A stretch of DNA of 64,000 nucleotides from Pseudoalteromonas citrea (GTDB lineage Bacteria > Pseudomonadota > Gammaproteobacteria > Enterobacterales > Alteromonadaceae), in the NCBI RefSeq assembly GCF_000238375.3, contig NZ_AHBZ03000027.1, positions 248,001 through 312,000 on the forward strand, read 5' to 3'. Within the stretch, counting starts at the first letter, position 1. Every line of letters begins with the position of its first letter. Shown piece by piece: positions 62,347 through 64,000 of the stretch. A model generated the notes under the pieces. The model searched no databases and had not been told where the DNA came from. It saw only the letters and a list, made by a program, of their open reading frames with translations. The position numbers and the translations under genes are program-made.

Positions 62347-64000
62347 ATGAAGAGAATTGCATGTAGCTTAATAATGGTGTGGGCATTTATATCAAACACT
62401 TATGCTAGTGATAGCAACGATTGGTCGTGGCAGCCTATGAATATCGTTGTTAACAAGGGGGCGGTGAGCGTTTTAGACAATGAGCTTCTGTTTTCTTTAG
62501 ATGAAGAAAAAGTACAAAAAGACTTAATGTTAGTTGCACTTAATGAACAGGTTAAACAGATCTCGTTACCATCATTGAATGGTAAATTTATACCATTTAC
62601 GATATTACATGATTCCATAATGGCCGAGCCGTTACAGCGTAAATTTCCTTCAATTCGCAGTTTCGCAGTGAGGCAAGTTGGTAGTGTACATCATACCGGT
62701 CGGTTTGATATTGGCCCTAACGGTGTACACGGCATGTATGTTGTTAATGGTGAACGCGTTTATTTAGATACGGTAGATACTGGTGTAGTAAAACTCTACA
62801 AGAAAACGATCAAGCAACAAGCTTGGCAAGATGAGGTATTGAAACCGGAGGTAGCACAGGTAGCTGCAAAGAATAGGCAATCTCGAGGACCTTTGATAGC
62901 GAATGGCGGAAACGTTGATTTTGTCACATATCGACTTGCGGTAACCACGAGCGATGAATATACCAGCTTTTTTGGCGGCAAAGTTGGGGCGATGAATGGT
63001 ATTGTCACGACGATTAACCGAGTCAACGAAGTCTTTAAAACAGATTTAGCCGTTAAGTTAGAATTGATCGCAAATAACGACACGCTAATTTTTGAAGCGA
63101 ATGACCCTTACGATAATGGTAATGCAGACGACACTTTAGGTATTGTTCAGACGCAAATAGATACATTAATTGGCACAGATAACTATGATGTAGGGCATTT
63201 GATGGCAACCTCCGGTGCTGGCCTAGCTGGGTTAGGTGTAGTCTGTTCGCAAAGCGCCAAATCATGGGGGATGACGGGGATATCAACCCCACAGGGTGAT
63301 GCATACGACGTTGATTATGTTGCGCATGAAATAGGGCATCAATTTGGTGCGAATCACACTTACAATGGCTCAAGTGGTTCGTGTAATACACGAGAAAGTT
63401 CTGCGGCATATGAGCCGGGCAGTGGTGTTACAATCATGAGCTACGCAGGTATCTGTGGTGATGATAATTTAGCACAAAATTCAATTGCGATGTTCCACTC
63501 TCATAGTATCGATGAGATGAATGCTCATGTTACAACTGGCTCAGGGTCCAACTGTGGTACGCCAACGAATATAGGTAATAATGCGCCTATTGCAAATGCG
63601 AATGCCGATCATACAATCCCAATAAATACGCCCTTTGTACTAATGGGCTCTGCGACCGATCAAAATACTGCCAATACCTTGAGTTATGCTTGGGAGCAAA
63701 TGGATTTAGGGGCAACCACTGCCGGTGCGGGTCAGTTAGTGGATAACGGTGAAGGGCCATTGTTTAGACCTTATCTACCGAGCTCAGGGGCCGTACGCTA
63801 TTTTCCTAGGTTAGAAGATGTGTTAGTTAATACAACTGCAAAAGGTGAAGCCTACCCTACAACGAATCGGGTAATGAACTTTCGTTTGGTGGTTAGAGAT
63901 GGTGAAGGAGGGGTCAATTATGATGCAATGACAGTGACTTCCACTACATCGGCTGGGCCTTTTGCTATTACAGCGCCAACTTCTGCAACACAGCTTAATG
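62347..64000 (+). CDS. Secreted reprolysin-like zinc metalloprotease (3' end beyond window)
   Basis: A partial gene of at least 551 codons. ATG at 62347 has GGAG 6 nt upstream; the ATG 3 nt earlier is closer to the site. A signal peptide runs to about SNTYAS. A propeptide region follows, then a metzincin domain with HEIGHQFGANHTY, the HExxHxxGxxH zinc motif, and the Met-turn VTIMSYAGICGDD. After about residue 410 a PKD-like segment begins (ATDQNTANTLSYAWEQMDLG). The protein is cut by the window edge. It probably degrades external proteins. Confidence 0.85.
   Translation, partial: MKRIACSLIMVWAFISNTYASDSNDWSWQPMNIVVNKGAVSVLDNELLFSLDEEKVQKDLMLVALNEQVKQISLPSLNGKFIPFTILHDSIMAEPLQRKFPSIRSFAVRQVGSVHHTGRFDIGPNGVHGMYVVNGERVYLDTVDTGVVKLYKKTIKQQAWQDEVLKPEVAQVAAKNRQSRGPLIANGGNVDFVTYRLAVTTSDEYTSFFGGKVGAMNGIVTTINRVNEVFKTDLAVKLELIANNDTLIFEANDPYDNGNADDTLGIVQTQIDTLIGTDNYDVGHLMATSGAGLAGLGVVCSQSAKSWGMTGISTPQGDAYDVDYVAHEIGHQFGANHTYNGSSGSCNTRESSAAYEPGSGVTIMSYAGICGDDNLAQNSIAMFHSHSIDEMNAHVTTGSGSNCGTPTNIGNNAPIANANADHTIPINTPFVLMGSATDQNTANTLSYAWEQMDLGATTAGAGQLVDNGEGPLFRPYLPSSGAVRYFPRLEDVLVNTTAKGEAYPTTNRVMNFRLVVRDGEGGVNYDAMTVTSTTSAGPFAITAPTSATQLN

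Overview
The window reads as chromosomal DNA from a marine gammaproteobacterium, most likely Pseudoalteromonas or a close relative. This is inferred from the low to moderate GC content, a LodA/LodB-type quinoprotein oxidase beside a flavin L-amino-acid oxidase, a NorR/hmp/NnrS nitric-oxide module and a TonB-dependent receptor in a sugar-utilisation locus. No rRNA, tRNA, CRISPR array or complete insertion sequence was seen.

Layout. 1-7.7 kb: an efflux-type operon (periplasmic adaptor, LolD-like ATPase, two FtsX-fold permeases) followed by its probable controllers, an NtrC-type sigma-54 response regulator and a histidine kinase. GTGTCC/GGACAC palindromes and a candidate sigma-54 promoter lie upstream. 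7.7-13.2 kb: a 2OG-Fe(II) oxygenase, a nucleoside hydrolase, a beta-propeller protein and an S9 peptidase. 13.7-19.3 kb: a flavin L-amino-acid oxidase, then a LodA-like cysteine tryptophylquinone oxidase and its LodB-like flavoprotein, so two unrelated peroxide-generating oxidases sit side by side.

20.2-31.5 kb is the accessory core and the most novel part. It holds nine related exported-protein genes plus one decayed copy, built by shuffling a few modules: an eight-cysteine domain with a GKISxxxY tail, a small four-cysteine RC/GRNDWA domain, a Hint (hedgehog/intein) autoprocessing domain and a PKD-like repeat pair. Two lipoprotein genes are tandem duplicates and a third copy has decayed. On the other strand, two gene pairs each encode an eight-cysteine protein followed by a Hint protein, with a third Hint gene and two short stand-alone versions nearby. 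I know of no described function for this set.

32.4-39.7 kb: a small lipoprotein behind 26-bp tandem repeats, an NTF2-like protein, a porin, a MITE-like element and the NO-stress module (hmp, nnrS and a small membrane protein), divergent from norR, with NorR sites and a good sigma-54 promoter between. 39.9-42.7 kb: a complementary pair of bacterioferritin subunits, a heptamer microsatellite, and a TetR regulator with an alpha/beta hydrolase. 42.8-47.4 kb: a periplasmic binding protein overlapping a hybrid kinase that carries a LOV (blue-light) domain. 47.6-55.5 kb: an asparagine-synthetase-like protein without the glutaminase cysteine, a DUF1294 protein, a symporter fused to a periplasmic binding domain, a cupin, a DUF885 lipoprotein, and soxR divergent from a flavodoxin-fold reductase. 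55.6-62.0 kb: a trehalose-type locus (TonB receptor, LacI regulator, MFS transporter, GH37 trehalase) with two LacI operators. From 62.3 kb a secreted reprolysin-like metalloprotease runs off the end of the window.
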